DNA of 60,000 nucleotides from Bolinopsis microptera (Eukaryota > Ctenophora > Tentaculata > Lobata > Bolinopsidae), in the NCBI RefSeq assembly GCF_026151205.1, contig NC_087072.1:11944169-12004168 (forward strand), read 5' to 3'. This document shows positions 1 through 12,442 of this stretch, piece by piece; the first letter of the stretch is position 1; every line of letters starts with the position of its first letter. The translations under genes and the position numbers were made by a program. A model generated the notes under the pieces. It was not told the DNA's origin. It made no database searches and was given only the letters and a program-made list of their open reading frames with translations.

Positions 1-504
1 TATAACAAAAGTAAGAATCTTGTGTAAATAATTCTTAAACTACCAAATGATATGGTTAACCTCATTTTCAACACTTTCTCAAGATAAAATGAAGTAAATC
101 AGCACTACATCTATTAAGAATTTTGTATGTCGTAATCTTACGATAAAAATAACAACTCTATCACCTAATCCATTTTCGATATACCTAAATTAAGAGGTTA
201 ACCTCATTTAATCACGTTTGGATATTACTTTTTCTGATAATTATGAACCTAAAATTTAGAGTTTACATTTGCTGACCGAAAAAACAAAAAATTATGGAGT
301 GTAATAAAATATTAACCTCAATTTTATTAACCTCAATGTTGTATAATCAATTTTGTGAAAATCGGTTAACCTCAATTATAAAAAAAAGTTAAGCAGCTAC
401 AAATATGTGAATAGCAGCAATGTTTTTGTCATCGAAAATTAAATTGATTTAGAAAATAATATTTTGGTCGATTTTTTTGACCCCTTACCCCCCCTCTGGC
501 CTTA
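1..504. other. AT-rich non-coding stretch with a repeated 9-mer
   Basis: No gene is visible. The stretch is strongly AT-rich. The 9-mer TTAACCTCA occurs five times, at about 56, 198, 312, 327 and 366, which is more than chance would suggest for so short a region. It may be the decayed end of a repeat, but no element can be named. Confidence 0.5.
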
Positions 505-1130
505 AGCGATAATTCAGTTGGTGGTTTACAGTTTTTAAATTATAAATCATGTTTATCATTTATTTTTCGTTTAATAATCATGGGTTGACAATTCAGTCAT
601 ACCATAGTCAACAGTGTTGAGGCAACCAGCTTCCGCAGTTCAATAATTGGAGACCGAATAAATATAAGAGAAACAAATTTTAGAGAAACAAATTTGAATT
701 TTGATCTTTATTACAGATTAAACATATCATATATAACCATAAAAGCCGCGCGTCGGCTGATTGCTTCAACTTGGATTGGTAGTAATTTCAGTTTACAGAA
801 GCTGAAGGACGGCAGCTCAAAAACCCCAGTGAACCATCGGAAAGATCAAGGACTCGAGTGCCAATAGTGGCTTTTTCGAACCCATTTTCGCCGATTTGCT
901 GTGGCCCAGATGAGCCGCGCCCTGCTGCTTAACGGCACATGGTGGTTTTTGTTTAAATACTTATTTAAATTTAAGCGATAATTCATTTGGTGGTTTACAG
1001 TTTTTGAATCATGTTCATCATTTATTTTTCGTTCAATTATCACGTTTTTACAATTCAGTCATACCATGCATAGTCAACATTGTTGAGGCAACCAGCTTCC
1101 GCAGTTCAATAATTGGAGACCGAAAAATAT
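505..1130. repeat. Pair of about 150-bp direct repeats
   Basis: Two similar copies occur at about 505-655 and 974-1125. Both run from GCGATAATTCA through a TTTATTTTTCGTT tract to GCAATTCAATAATTGGAGACCG-like ends with small indels. The spacer of about 320 bp carries an open frame on the minus strand (846-1043) that resembles nothing I recognise and is probably spurious. Confidence 0.6.
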
Positions 1131-1136
1131 AAATTG

Positions 1137-1758
1137 ATCGAAATTTACAATTCATCGTTATCAAATATAGTCAATAATATTCTTGATTCCATTTAGTACA
1201 TAATAAGTTGGTTTTATTCTCTTGCAACACTACTGCACAACAAAAACTGCGCCTGTCCACCAGCAACAGCGCAGTCATAGGTGTGCAGCCAAAGCTAGGC
1301 CACACACCCATGGCCGCGCCGGTTAAACAACTCTATATTCAATCGTTATATTAGGAAATTTTAGTTAATTCTTTGATCACTCTTCAGTGCCGGTGGGCAG
1401 GCGCCCCGCATAGTTGGCTTTCCAAATTTACAGTCTCAAGAAAGCCGATACGGTAATCGAGTCCCGGAGCAGAACACACATTTAGAAAATTGAAAAATTA
1501 AAATTAAAATTAAAATAACAAATTAGAAATTAAAAATTAAAAATTACATGACTACGAGAGTCCAGACAGGCGACAAACACACAAACCGGACGAAGAGAGG
1601 ACCCACTGCTGAATTCGACATATAATGAATTGTTGAAAACATAATGATTCCTACACTAATATGATCTTGAGGCATGCCCTGCATGTACTGTGCGAGTACA
1701 TTGTAAATAATATCTGATAAGATGGGCCAAAAATAGCGGCACAGCGCGCAAAATGCGC
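1137..1758. repeat. Long direct repeat, copy A
   Basis: This block is repeated in the same orientation at 8257-8981. Both copies share the start ATCGAAATTTACAATTCAT, a CACACCCATGGCCGCGCC segment, a GTGCCGGTGGGCAGGCGCC segment and the end AATAGCGGCAC. Copy A is shorter because copy B carries extra AT-rich segments, one near 8487-8560 and one near 8785-8815. The copies flank the LINE and homopolymer-inflated interval. No TG...CA ends or flanking target duplication are seen, so this is called a dispersed or duplicated repeat and not an LTR. Confidence 0.7.
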
Positions 1759-1840
1759 GGCGTGACCGCCGAAATTTTATACTTTAGACATTAACATTTC
1801 AATCGGCTTTAGCGCTCAGCATATCTTCATTGAGTAGACA

Positions 1841-3490
1841 TTAGAATTTCAGTTCGTTGGAATCGAAGTTCAGTTCACACCAATCTATTTCGTCGTACCT
1901 GGACTGCATGCCGAGTAACTCCTTTTTTATTGTGGATTTCACAAGGTTCGTTGATGTAGAGAAGTTGATATTGCTAGCAGTGTTTCTACAATCGTTCCAC
2001 ATTTTTGTCGATTGATATATGAAGGAGGTGGATGGGGTTGGAGTGATGAATCGATCAGCACGTCTTGATGATCTGTTAAATAGATTTAGGAGTGGGACTG
2101 GGGATTCTAATTTATTGATTTTGAACATTTCCAATAAACATGTGTGTTTGAACAAACTGTGTATGGTTAGTAAACCATTTTTCTTAAATAGCGGTTTTGT
2201 GTGCTGTTTTTCATAGAAGTCGCTTCCTAATTTTTGCTTGTCTTTACTTCGTGTTCTAGCACAAGTTCTAAACTTTTCTAAGTACGCCTCTCGGTTACCA
2301 AATAGTATTCTAACACATTTCTTCTGAGTGATAAATATTGGTTCAAGCCTGTTGTTACTAAGGCCACCCCATACTGATATCCCAAATCGCAAGTGTGATT
2401 CAAATAGTGTGTAGTACAGTTCTTTGTAGAGTTTTTCTGGAATAATGTGCCGTATTCTACAAATTTTCCCACTTTCACATTTCAGCTTTGTGTTGAGCGA
2501 CCGTATATGAGCATCCCATTTAAGCTGATCATCAATAATAACACCAAGAAACTTCACCTTTTTGACTTGCTTTATTACTACATTGTTTAGAGTAAGTACG
2601 TGTTCTTCTTCATTATGTTCTACCTTGCTTTTTCTATTCGTTGGTTTAAAGTGAATGTAACAGCATTTCTTAATGTTAATATGCAGGAGATTACTTTTTC
2701 ATATACAGTTGTAACCAGTTTGAGAATTTGGTTTGCTCGTTCATATAACTTATCTTACATTCATCCGCGACAAATATATTTGTATCGTCAGCAAATAGAA
2801 TGAACTTGCCTAGTTCAGTTGCCCTATATAGGTCGGTGATATAAATAATAAATAGTAACGGACCAAGACAAGATCCCTGGGGTACTCCAAAGAGAACTGG
2901 AAGCTTGTCAGACTCTTCTCCTAGGACCGAGACGTATTGATATCTATTAGAGAGATAACTAGCAATGAGTTTGTTGGCATTGCCTCGAATTCCGTAATTA
3001 CTAGCTTACTCAGTAATTTGTCAGCTGAGATGGTATCGAATGCTTTGCTTAGATCAATGATATTCCGAGCACGTGCTGCTTTTTAATAAGGCATGATTCT
3101 ATATAATTCACTGAGAAATTCAGGGGCATGACTAGTAGAGTGATTTTTACGGAATCCATACTGATTTTCATAGATCATATTTTGTGACTGGAAAAAGCTG
3201 TATAGCCTACTATATATAATTTTCTCGAATAACTTACCAAATACGGCTAAGGTAGAGGACTGGTCTATAGTTTTCAAGTATTCTTCATTTTCTTTTCTAG
3301 TATATGGGACTGATCCTGCCAATCTTAAATCGTCCGGGAATATTCCCTCCTTCAAACATTCATTGTATAGTACAGATAATAGGGGGGCGATAATTCTGGA
3401 TGACGCTTTTACCCCCTGTTTTGGGGATATCAGATTTTTAGGCCAAAATTTTTTTCCAATTTCTGATTTTATTTTACCCCCCCCCAAATC
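1841..3490 (-). pseudogene. LINE reverse transcriptase, frameshifted
   Basis: An RNA-templated DNA polymerase of a non-LTR retrotransposon. The N-terminal RT part at 3487-3083 contains GKLFEKIIYSRL and ENQYGFRKNHST. In other frames, about 3060-2780 encodes SKAFDT, then GVPQGSCLGPLLFIIYITDL (RT motif with the QG pair), then LFADDTNIFV with the catalytic FADD. The open part at 2557-1841 (238 aa) starts with FLGVIIDDQLKWDAHI, the usual thumb-proximal motif, and runs to a natural stop. At least two frame changes separate the parts, and an in-frame TAA near 3083 closes the first. Catalytic residues are present but the gene cannot be translated in one piece. Confidence 0.85.
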
Positions 3491-6400
3491 GATTGTACAC
3501 CCAAGGAATGTTAAAAAAATGGTTTCCGTGTTGGATTTTTGGTGGGTTAGCCCCCCCCCCTAGATAACTGGGGATGCCTTTTAATTAAAGTTCGCGTTTC
3601 ATTGTATCCCCTTGGGTTAAGATTAGAAGCAAAGGGAAAACCAATGTCCCCTTATTTTAAACTCATTTGCTTTTACCCCCGATTATTTAATTTTTTTCTT
3701 TAAATTGATAGAAAATTGAGGTTTGGTTTGCGGTTTTCGTTTCCCCCGTTTTTGGTTAATTAATTCCCACGCTTTTTCGGGTTTCTTTGCAACTCTGAAA
3801 AATTTTCCACCATAAAAATTTAGTTGGGGCCTTTCCCGGGCTTCTTTTTTGACCTTCCGCCTGCATTTCACTGTATTTTTTAAAAGGTAGGGTTTTGAGC
3901 AACATTTTGGGCATTGGCATGTCCCCCTTTTTTTTAATTTCCCCCAAAATTTACATTTAACTTTTCGCCCTTTACCCATTTATCGTTAAAGTTCGTGTGA
4001 TATAAAAATTTTGCCCACAAGGTTGGTGTAAAACCATGGGTTGTTCAGTGCTGTTCTTTAGAGGGGTTTTTTGGGGGTTTTTAACTTTCAAGTTCTATCA
4101 TACAGTCCTTAAATATGTCGTGAAAAGTTGTTTTAAAAATTTTCGGGAAAAATTATTATTGAGATCAAGTTTCAGAGTCGTAAAAAAACTTTTTTCATTG
4201 GTTTGGTTGTAAAAATAAAACTGTTTGTTTTTTCAGGTAATTTCTAGGTCCAATTTTTTTTTCAAAGATTTGGGAAAAGGGTGGGGGTGGTGGAATCCCG
4301 GGCAGGGCGTAAATTTAGAAGTACTATAAATCTTACGTCGTTAGTTAAATTTGTTATTTAATAAGGATGCTTTGCGCCCGGGGTTTTTCAAGTGTTTTCT
4401 AAGAAATTAGGGGGAAAACCTTTTTCTTAAAAGTTTTTCTTTATAGCGTTGTACGAATTTTTGCTTTTTTTCGTGTAAATCAATGTTAAAAAACACCCGC
4501 TAGGTAACCTTTCACTGGGGAGACTGTCCAAAGGGTGTCGAGGTTTTTAGATAGTGCCAAAAATTGACAATTTCCACTTGGAGGGACGGGCATTAAACCC
4601 AAAATGTTATGGGGAAGGGTTTTTACTAACTTTAAAGGGGCCCCAAAAAAAAAGGGTTTTTAAATTTCAGTTTATATGGGATTTCATTGCCGTTTACTCT
4701 GGACTAAGGTGTCACAAAAAATAGAGAGCCACTCCCGTGCCCTTTTTTTTTCTGGTATTGGGGTTTTGGTTTGAAAAATGTTTTTATCCCGTTTAATTGT
4801 AAAAAACGCTGGATTCAGGGAAACCCTTTTTTTGTTTCCCCCTAAAGGGTATGAAACGAGAATTTTCTTTGGGGAGCCATGGGGTTCAAAAGCGAAAATG
4901 TCGAATTTGCCTTTTTGCCGGCGATGTTTGGAAAAAAGAAAACGATGAAAAAATTCCCTTTTTGTATTAGTTTCCCTTTTTTGAATTCCTTTTACATTGG
5001 ACGATTACGCAGTTTTTTAGTATTTTTTACTTTTAAGATAGTGTCATCCATTTTACCCATTTCAATATCACTTAAATTTTGTGCATGCAAGTCGGGAAAA
5101 GGATTGTACGAATAACTGCTAAAGTACGCACTTGGGGGGCAGTTAAAAAAACGTCAGATAATGTGTCATTGTTAAAGGATTTGGTATAGCACTTATGGGG
5201 TTCATTGGGCCGGGCGCCTTACCCTTCAACAAAGAAATTTTTCCTTCCCTTAAATTTAATTGCACAGGGGCTAGGAAAACCCTTTACTTTGGGGAGTCAG
5301 GAAAAGGCTGGAAAAAAAACTGGTGTCGAGATCAGCAGCATTTGGGAACCCCCCCCTCAACACGTTCCGGAAAGGGGGTCCATCAACCTGTTTTGTTCTC
5401 CTTTTCCTTCTATCCCAAATCCTCCCCTTTTATTTTTAAGGCCTGTGTTCCCAAATTTAAATGCCTAGTTTAGCTGTTTCCCCTCCAGTTTTTGGTGGGA
5501 TAATTGGTCGCTGGTTTTCGGCCCGCTGTTTTGGAGAAGTTTTGGGTAAGAAGCCCAGCCCCTCCCTACAGAAAACCCCCGACCCTTCAAAAGTAAGTAA
5601 CCACCCAAAATTTTAAGGGGTCAGCTCTTTTCAGAATAAGGCGGGGAAAGCAAACCAAATTTTCCCCTTTTTAGTTCAGCAAGTTTGTAGGCAGGGCTGG
5701 ACCAAACCCTTTTTTGTGCCTTAGGGTTAATAGCATGAATTTTCTCAATCTTTTTAAAAAAGGGAATAAATACTTTCGTTTAATATCAAACTGTATTCTT
5801 GGGTTCCCGGTTTTTTTAAGATCCCTTAAAGCACAATCCAAAAAAAAGTTTTTGTAACCCCATGTGCCAAAATGGGGGCAATTGGTCAAACCCCCTGGTG
5901 CCAAAAAATTGCCTCCCCGGGGAAAAATTTTTCCAAAAGATTTCCTGGCATCTGGGCCCAAAAATTAAGCCCCCCCGTATGACTGTTCTTGATGCCCGTA
6001 AAAGTTTTGTTCCTGAAGCTAAATGAACGAAAAGTTAGGGTGTATCTGGGCCCCACCCGTTAAAAGCCCCATCCAGATTTTCCCGTGGCTGTAATTTCTC
6101 TTGGCTATTCGTGTCATGCGATACTGGATTTGGAAAAAAAAGGGGGGGTCAAGGGGGCTAAAATCATCCGTCTTCTTGGCAAAGAATTTTATGCTCATGG
6201 CCTCCCATGGACACAGTGAAAATTTCGGAAATTGGGGGGGGTTGGGGGACATCCGAATTTTTTTGGGAGGGAGCCCTTTTCCCCTTTGAACGGTTGATCA
6301 GCAGGGGCTATTGATCTTCGGTTTTCCCCCCACTACCGAATGCCCATTGATTTTTTTTTTCCCTCAGTTTTTGGGGAAGCTGGTGACTCTAGCTGACCCC

Positions 6401-7740
6401 TTGGGTGACTTTTGGGGCCCTTAAAATTTTTTGGTTCTCCCAGGAAAAACAGCCCCGGCTCCTTCCAAAAAAAATCCTCGTCAAGTGATTGCCCGGCAAG
6501 GGGGAAGATCCTGCTTTCGTGGGGATAAACTCTTTTATAGGCCCACAACTGGGGTTTTTCTCTTGTATTTGAGCTTTTCAAATTGGGGTTAGGGGGGGCC
6601 CGGGGGAAGGAAAGAATTGGTAAGTTGGGGGATTTAAATGGTCAGAAGGAAACCAAAGAATTTTGCTTTAAGAGGTTCAAAAAAATGTCCAAAAACTGTT
6701 AGCTCCTTTATTCGTCTCCAGAGGATTCTTGGAATTTAGTCCTGCAGATTCTTTCTATTTTTTCCCGAATCGTTGGTCTTGGAGGAAAAATTGAGCACTT
6801 TCTTGAGGAGGGGGGAGAAAAGTCCGCAGTTTCTGTTCAAACTTTAATCGTTTTGTTAGGCCCTATCAGGACTCAGAACCTTTCCCCAGTGTAGAGGTTT
6901 AAATAAATTTTCAGCGGGTTTAGATCTCCCTTTCCCTCACTTCAAAAACCCCTGCGGAGCCCGTGCCCTTTTCACTTAAAAGTAGGTGGATTTTTGGAGG
7001 TCAAGGTTCCCGGATGGCACAAAGCTTTTGTTTAGACTGTCAAAGTCAAACCCTTTTTAAGCTTTTCCCCAAAAAGTGTGATGGGGATTAAAACTTCTCT
7101 GTGGCAAAAAGCCGTCCAAAACTGACTGTTTAAAATTTTTGAAAATGTCAGGGTGTTCCCCCACACATAAAAACAATTTCGCAAATTTCGGGAAAGTGGG
7201 GGAAATTTGGGGAACCAAACAAAAGGGCAGTGCCAATTGGTAAAGCTGTTGACATTTTTTGGTTGAGATTCTAAATTCGAAGTCTATGTGCCCAAAATTT
7301 CTTTGAAATTTTCCAGTCATCTTCCATGCATATTTACCTTTTCTAATGGACAATTTTGTCTTGTCCCCGTTTGAAATGTCCCAAAATTTGGGGGTGTTTT
7401 CAAACACTATCTAAACAATAGTTTCACAAGATAAATCCTTTTTTCCCCTTTGCCCCCTGGTCCTGGATTTGTTGTTTTTGGAAATTTGGGCTTTTTTTTT
7501 TTGTCCCCAGGGGAAAGGGAAGAGCCCTATTGGGATTGATGAGGCTCTTTGTTCTTTTGAACCCTGAACAATTTTGACGTTTTCACATTGGCACGATATT
7601 TTAATTTGAAAGCCAAAAAAATATAAAAAAAATTTGTGCGTGCCCGGGGCGGCTTGAAACCGCGCCCCATAAGGGAAAGGATTTCGTGCAGGGTGGGTAG
7701 CTTTTTTTTGTAAATTAAAGAAAAGTTGCATTGTAAATAT
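3390..7740. other. Homopolymer-inflated, frame-scrambled interval
   Basis: From about 3390 the texture changes abruptly: runs of 4-9 identical bases of all four kinds (CCCCCCCCC, GGGGGG, TTTTTTTT, AAAAAAA) become pervasive, unlike the AT-rich neighbours, and end near 7740. The left part still yields fragments of LINE linker protein in shifting frames (3979-3683 minus), so the underlying DNA continues the LINE. Minus-strand open frames at 5961-5671, 6581-6333, 7407-7057 and 7731-7411 resemble nothing I recognise. The likeliest reading is uncorrected long-read homopolymer error in a repeat where short reads could not be placed. A truly slippage-mutated relic is the alternative. Confidence 0.6.
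3683..4140 (-). pseudogene. LINE endonuclease-RT linker fragment
   Basis: The 98-codon minus frame at 3979-3683 includes KKPEKAWELINQKRGKRKPQ, the W-x-x-I-N pattern found between the apurinic-type endonuclease and the RT in CR1/jockey-type LINEs. Just upstream (4140-4010), shifted frames give FHDIFKDCMIELE and then NPWFTPTL, the usual sequence that precedes the linker. Frame changes at homopolymers separate these pieces. It belongs to the LINE that continues to 1777. Confidence 0.55.
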
Positions 7741-8256
7741 TTAGAATGACGATATATTTTGATCTAAAAGTAAATTTTACCAAAGCTGGCTTTGGATTTA
7801 GGTAAGAATATTATATAAATTATTTAAAAAAAAAAAACCCCGGATACTTTTAAATTTATTTCTATTTGTGTATAATCATAAACAATTTTAATCATGTTTT
7901 TTAAGAATGCGCGGGCTTTGGCGGCCAGTTATTGACTTATACATTAAATTGAATTTTAAATAGAAATGTGCATATATTACAAATTTAAAACTTTCAAAAC
8001 GGAGGCTTATAAATATTATTATATTATGATTGTAAAATAAAGGATAAAATTTTAAATTTGTTTCACTAAAAATTTGTTTCACTGTTGTTGTCACCCATAC
8101 TCAGCAAACGTTAAAACAAACAGCCAGCAAAAGTCAAAACAAACAGCTGTTAAGGCAACGTGTAAACTTACGGCACCCCTTTGAGGGAATTACGACATAC
8201 TTTCCCTGAACTCAAATTATTTGTTATATAGCAGCGCTGAAAGTATTAAAAAATTC
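7741..8256. other. AT-rich stretch with a shared retroelement-edge motif
   Basis: No credible gene is seen. At 8211-8249 there is a segment starting CTCAAATTATTTGTTATATAG that recurs, with few differences, at 35695-35731. There it lies just upstream of the start codon of the PHD-finger RT element (read on the minus strand). This may therefore be a remnant of the leader of another copy of that element. Confidence 0.4.
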
Positions 8257-8981
8257 ATCGAAATTTACAATTCATTGTCATAAAATATAGTCAATAATAT
8301 TCTTGATTCTATTAATACATAATAAGTTGGCTTTTTCTCTTGCAACACTGCTGCACAACAAAAGCTGCGCCTGTCCACCTGCAACGGCGCAGTCATAGGT
8401 GTGCAGCCAAAGTTAAGCCGCACACCCATGGCCGCGCCAGTTAAACAACTTTATATTCAATTGTAATATTAGGAAATTTTAGTTAACATTAGCACCCGTT
8501 TTTGCTATAACATGGTAGTAATTTAACTAAGCGTAACTTCTAACTCAATACAATATTATTTAATTCTTTGATCACTCTTCAGTGCCGGTGGGCAGGCGCC
8601 CGTCTAGTTGGCTTCCCAAATTTATGCTTCAGAGTCTCAAGAAAGCCGAGACGGTAATCGAGTCCCGGGCCAAAACACACATTTAGAAAATTGAAATTCA
8701 AAATTAAAATTAAAATGACAAATTAAAAATTAAAAATTACATGACTACGAGAGTTCAGACACGCGACAAACACACAAACCGGACGATTTTGTTTAATTGA
8801 TTATTTGTTTAATTGAAGAGAGGACCCCACTGCTGAATTCGACACATAATGAATTGTTGAAAACATAATGGTTCCTACACTAATATGATCTTGAGGCATG
8901 CCCTGCATGTACTGTGCGAGTACATTGTACATATTCTGATAAGATGTGGCCAAAAATAGCGGCACGGCGCGCAAAATGCGC
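8257..8981. repeat. Long direct repeat, copy B
   Basis: Second copy of the block at 1137-1758, same orientation, with about 75 bp of extra sequence near 8487-8560 and another AT-rich insertion near 8785-8815. It ends at the same GCGCAAAATGCGC-type motif, directly against a plus-strand LINE fragment. Confidence 0.7.
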
Positions 8982-9460
8982 ACGCCCAAATTTCGAATTG
9001 ATAAGACCTCATCTAGAGTATTGTGTCCAATTGTGGAATCCAGTTGCGGTCATGGAAGTTGGGGGACTGTTTTGGAGCTGGAGAGCGTCCAGAGGCGGTT
9101 TACCCGTCTGATTGATGAGGTGGGTACTCTTCCTTACAGCCGTAGACTGGAAATCCTTAATTTGACAACGCTGGCAGAGCGGCGAATACGTGGGGACCTT
9201 ATTGAAGCTTTTAAGGTTATTAATGGCTTGACTTGATTAGGTTCAGACTTGTTCAGACCAAGCCGATCAGGTCCTAAATCTGGTTTCATCCCAATAGATG
9301 TAGTAAGAGTGTGACAAAGGTCAAGAATCTTCAGTGTTCTTTTCTTCCCAGAGCGGGTTGTTCCTTATTGGAAACAAACTCCCTTCGGAGGTGAAGAACT
9401 GCTTGACAGTTTTGAGTTTTAAAAATTGGATTGGAAAGTTTTAAAAAGAATATGATTTCA
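8982..9460 (+). pseudogene. LINE RT C-terminal fragment
   Basis: Translation gives FELIRPHLEYCVQLWNP-type sequence, then an FTRLIDEVGTLPYSRRLEIL segment, then RRIRGDLIEAFKVINGL. These are the standard C-terminal motifs after the polymerase domain of CR1/RTE-like LINEs. After a stop at 9234-9236 a shifted frame near 9330-9440 gives RVVPYWNKLPSEVKN, the usual last conserved block. Only this C-terminal piece is present (5'-truncated), and frames change between blocks. It is on the plus strand, opposite to the neighbouring LINEs, so it is a separate insertion. Confidence 0.8.
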
Positions 9461-9780
9461 AAATGTATTGTAAATGGACTTTCATTTTTGGAATGTTTCG
9501 AAAGAAGTTTTAACCAGAATTGAAGGTACCAGTTATATCAGTTATAAGGAAAAAACACAATGATTATCTGTGGTTCCATCCTTATGTAGCAAAAGAAACG
9601 TTTTATAAATCTTTACTCCACTGGGAAGTATGAAATAAATTAAATTTTGTAATGTTGTTCTTTTATTAATGATTAATATTTGATAAATTATTACCTTTAA
9701 ATTTGATGGAGAAACTAGTTATTTTTCCATGTAGTGTGATGATACTTTGTAGACATTAGTGATGATGTTATGTCATAATT

Positions 9781-9965
9781 TTTACTTTACTTTACTTTAC
9801 TTTATACTTTAAACATTAACATGTCAATCGGCTTTAGCGCTTAGCATATCTTCATTGAGTAGACATTAGAATTTTCAGTTCGTTGGAATCAAAGTTCAGT
9901 TCACACCAATCTATTTTGTCGTACCTGGACTGCATGCCGAGTAACTCCCTTTTTATAGTGGATCA
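9781..9965 (-). mobile_element. 5'-truncated LINE 3' end with ACTTT tail repeat
   Basis: The sequence 9803-9963 matches 1777-1945, the 3' end of the minus-strand LINE, with only a few differences, then stops matching abruptly. That is typical 5' truncation by target-primed reverse transcription. Against its 3' end (9781-9803) lies a short tandem repeat of ACTTT (AAAGT on the element strand), which fits a microsatellite-type LINE tail. Confidence 0.75.
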
Positions 9966-10887
9966 ACATAAGGCAAGTTGATCAGAAGTGATGTCTAGGA
10001 TTAAATATTATATCTCAAATAAAACTCAGAAATAAACAGATTTGATTGAATCTTTAAAAATATCGTTGTAATTAAAAATGCAATAAATAGTCCCACTTTT
10101 CGGACGTACTATGCGAAAATTTGGAACGAATTTCTGGCACATTCAATACGATCTTTAAAAGACATCTAAGTCGGATGGTGGACAATTAATGAGAAACATT
10201 GTGATACAAGTTAACATCTAAAACTAAACAGCTTGCAATCTTACAAAGTTCATGAAAAACAATTCAATGATATTCATCATTTTTTCATAATTCAACAGAT
10301 TTAGCAGTACACTCCAATGTAACGTATAAAATAACCATTTGACTAATGTTCTCTTTAATTTTGCATCAAAGTGAATAAGATTAACTATAAAGCACGAAGA
10401 ACTTCAAAAATTTGTGTCACATGTAGTCGACTTGAAAACATCAAATTATACATACATACATGTACATAACAGCGAAACAACATTGAACATTTAATAAAAC
10501 AAAAGTTTAATAAAACAAAAGTTAAATTTATTACCAATTATCTCAATACCATATCATAAATCTCCTAATATTGGAAACACAATGCAAAATGGATGTCTCT
10601 AAACTATAATTTCATTGTGACTAATAATCTATTGACTTTCAAAGTTGAATTTTAGTTAAGTATGAAATGCAACCACATCATAGTTAGGGTAACTACCGGC
10701 AAAATGTGACACTAAAAGACTAAACAAATTTCTGATGCATTTTTGTAGCAGTAAAGAAAATTTTGTATTAGCGCTCGATTTGAAAAGTAAAATTTGAATA
10801 GGTGAAATATTATGCGCGGCGTACCTAAAATGTTAATTAAACTTTTTTAGTTGATAAGCTAGATCATCCAATGAGTTTATTCTATAC
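9966..10887. other. AT-rich region without genes
   Basis: No coding sequence is recognisable. At 10767-10850 a block containing AGCGCTCGATTT and ATGCGCGGCG(T/C)ACCTAAAAT recurs in the same orientation at 19384-19460, so a shared repeat lies here. Confidence 0.5.
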
Positions 10888-10908
10888 TAGTAGAGGCTCT
10901 TACGGGCA

Positions 10909-12442
10909 AATAAGGCACTCTTCTGCTGGAGCCCCTAGGCTCCTGGGATGATTGTTTTATGGACTAGTAAGTAGTGCCGCATCGATAGCCGATCTCAGAT
11001 GCCACTATGGAGGCTGTATAGCCATGTGCTGACGGTTATTTGCTTTTTTCGCGCACCTCGCTAAATCACAAAACTACCCGCTCGAATTTGATTTCAAAAT
11101 ATTCACAAAACTCCTAGATACCTACTTGACGATATTAGTAGCCAGTTTTTACCTCTGTTGCCTATTTTTTGGTGTTTGCTTTTCAAAGTTTCAGATTATA
11201 CGTGACACATTAGTCCAGAAAATGGCGCAAGAAAAACTTTAAAATTTTTTGCGGGCAAGGCTTTCCCGCCCCCTTTTACAAAAAAAAAGAACCGGGTTTT
11301 TCCCGCGAGAAAAAAAAAATAAATAACGTAATTTTATTATTGTTTGATACGAATGGAAAGGAATTGTTCTAAGAAAAGTGATTTAAAAACAAGCTGCTAT
11401 GAAAAATGTTGTTAAAAATCAGAAAGCACTCCGATGTAAGATATTAGGGGTTTTTTCCATATACGGATACGGGGGGGGGGGGGGGTCTTTAAAAGTTTTT
11501 TCAGGGTGATTACGTATATGTAAAAGATCTGTAAAACTTACATTACCCGTTCCCAAACATACATTGGTTTTACGGGGCTAATTTGAACTTTTAAAAATTT
11601 CCCTTGTTTGTTTTTGGTTGGGCATAACAAATACCCCATTTGCAGCTTTAAATGTGACCGTGATCCGTGACGGGGAAGATGTAAAATAACATTTAGTCCG
11701 CCCGCATTTCCCTAACACCCAGTTTGGAATATGGAATCTTATGTCATGGTCAGTGTAATAAATTCAACGAATCTTTAGACTAATATCCACCAGGTTCTGA
11801 ACATAGCACTTTCAGCTGCTTTTAAAAATAAGCTATTTCTAATTTTCGACTCTGACTGTAACTTCGTCGATTAGGCGAGGTTTTACAAGATAAAAACCTT
11901 TTCATATGCCCCGTTTTAAACATCAAACTGTATTTTATGTAATTAACAATGTAATAAAAACCATTTGTTTAATCAGAACTAAAAATGTCATAGCTGAAAT
12001 CGATGGATCAGTCTGATAAAAGTAGAAACTAGTATAACGTGCTTCAAACCCCGGGTTGACACCTTGGCCGTAAATCTGTGTTTGACAATCTAGAGTTCTA
12101 AAGCTTACCACACAGAATTCTAGCAAACGCAATGTAATTACGAGAATACAACGTCAGAGCATTTAAATTACAAAGATACAAAAGTAATGTCCACAATCAT
12201 TGATATAAACAAGATGGATGTTGACGTCTTATTCGCTGAAGGTACTTTTGCAGAGTATAGCTGTGAAAGTAGCCTTAATTCCTATATCCCTTCCCTAGAC
12301 CGTCCTCCAATCTGAAGTTATACAATTGATATGCCAATCTGACTTCTGAAAGTCTGTAGCAATTCGACTTCTAAAACACCTTTTCCATTCTGTCAATATT
12401 TCAACAGCAGGAAAATTCTCGTGATATAATAGTATGAAACCA
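10909..12442. other. No gene; two short homopolymer-rich patches
   Basis: Nothing coding is recognised. Patches at 11240-11340 and 11450-11660 show the same inflated homopolymers (for example a run of 14 G near 11472) as 3390-7740. The rest is AT-rich without clear repeats. Confidence 0.45.

Larger units (their letters stand above)
1777..4150 (-). mobile_element. Non-LTR retrotransposon (CR1/jockey-like LINE), decayed
   Basis: A minus-strand LINE whose 3' end lies near 1777, where a second 5'-truncated copy (9803-9965) shares the same terminal sequence. Reading leftwards from about 4150, the remnants are in order: an endonuclease-to-RT linker with NPW and AWELIN-type motifs (about 4150-3683), the start of RT (3487-3083), the RT core with FADD (about 3060-2780), and the C-terminal region (2557-1841). 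Several frameshifts and stops break it. The endonuclease should lie above 4150, but sequence there is too disturbed to confirm it. CR1/jockey assignment rests on motif style only. Confidence 0.75.

Noticed and set aside
1137-8981. The long direct repeats as LTRs of one element
   Set aside because: No TG...CA ends, no target duplication, no gag or pol between them; the interval holds a minus-strand LINE instead.
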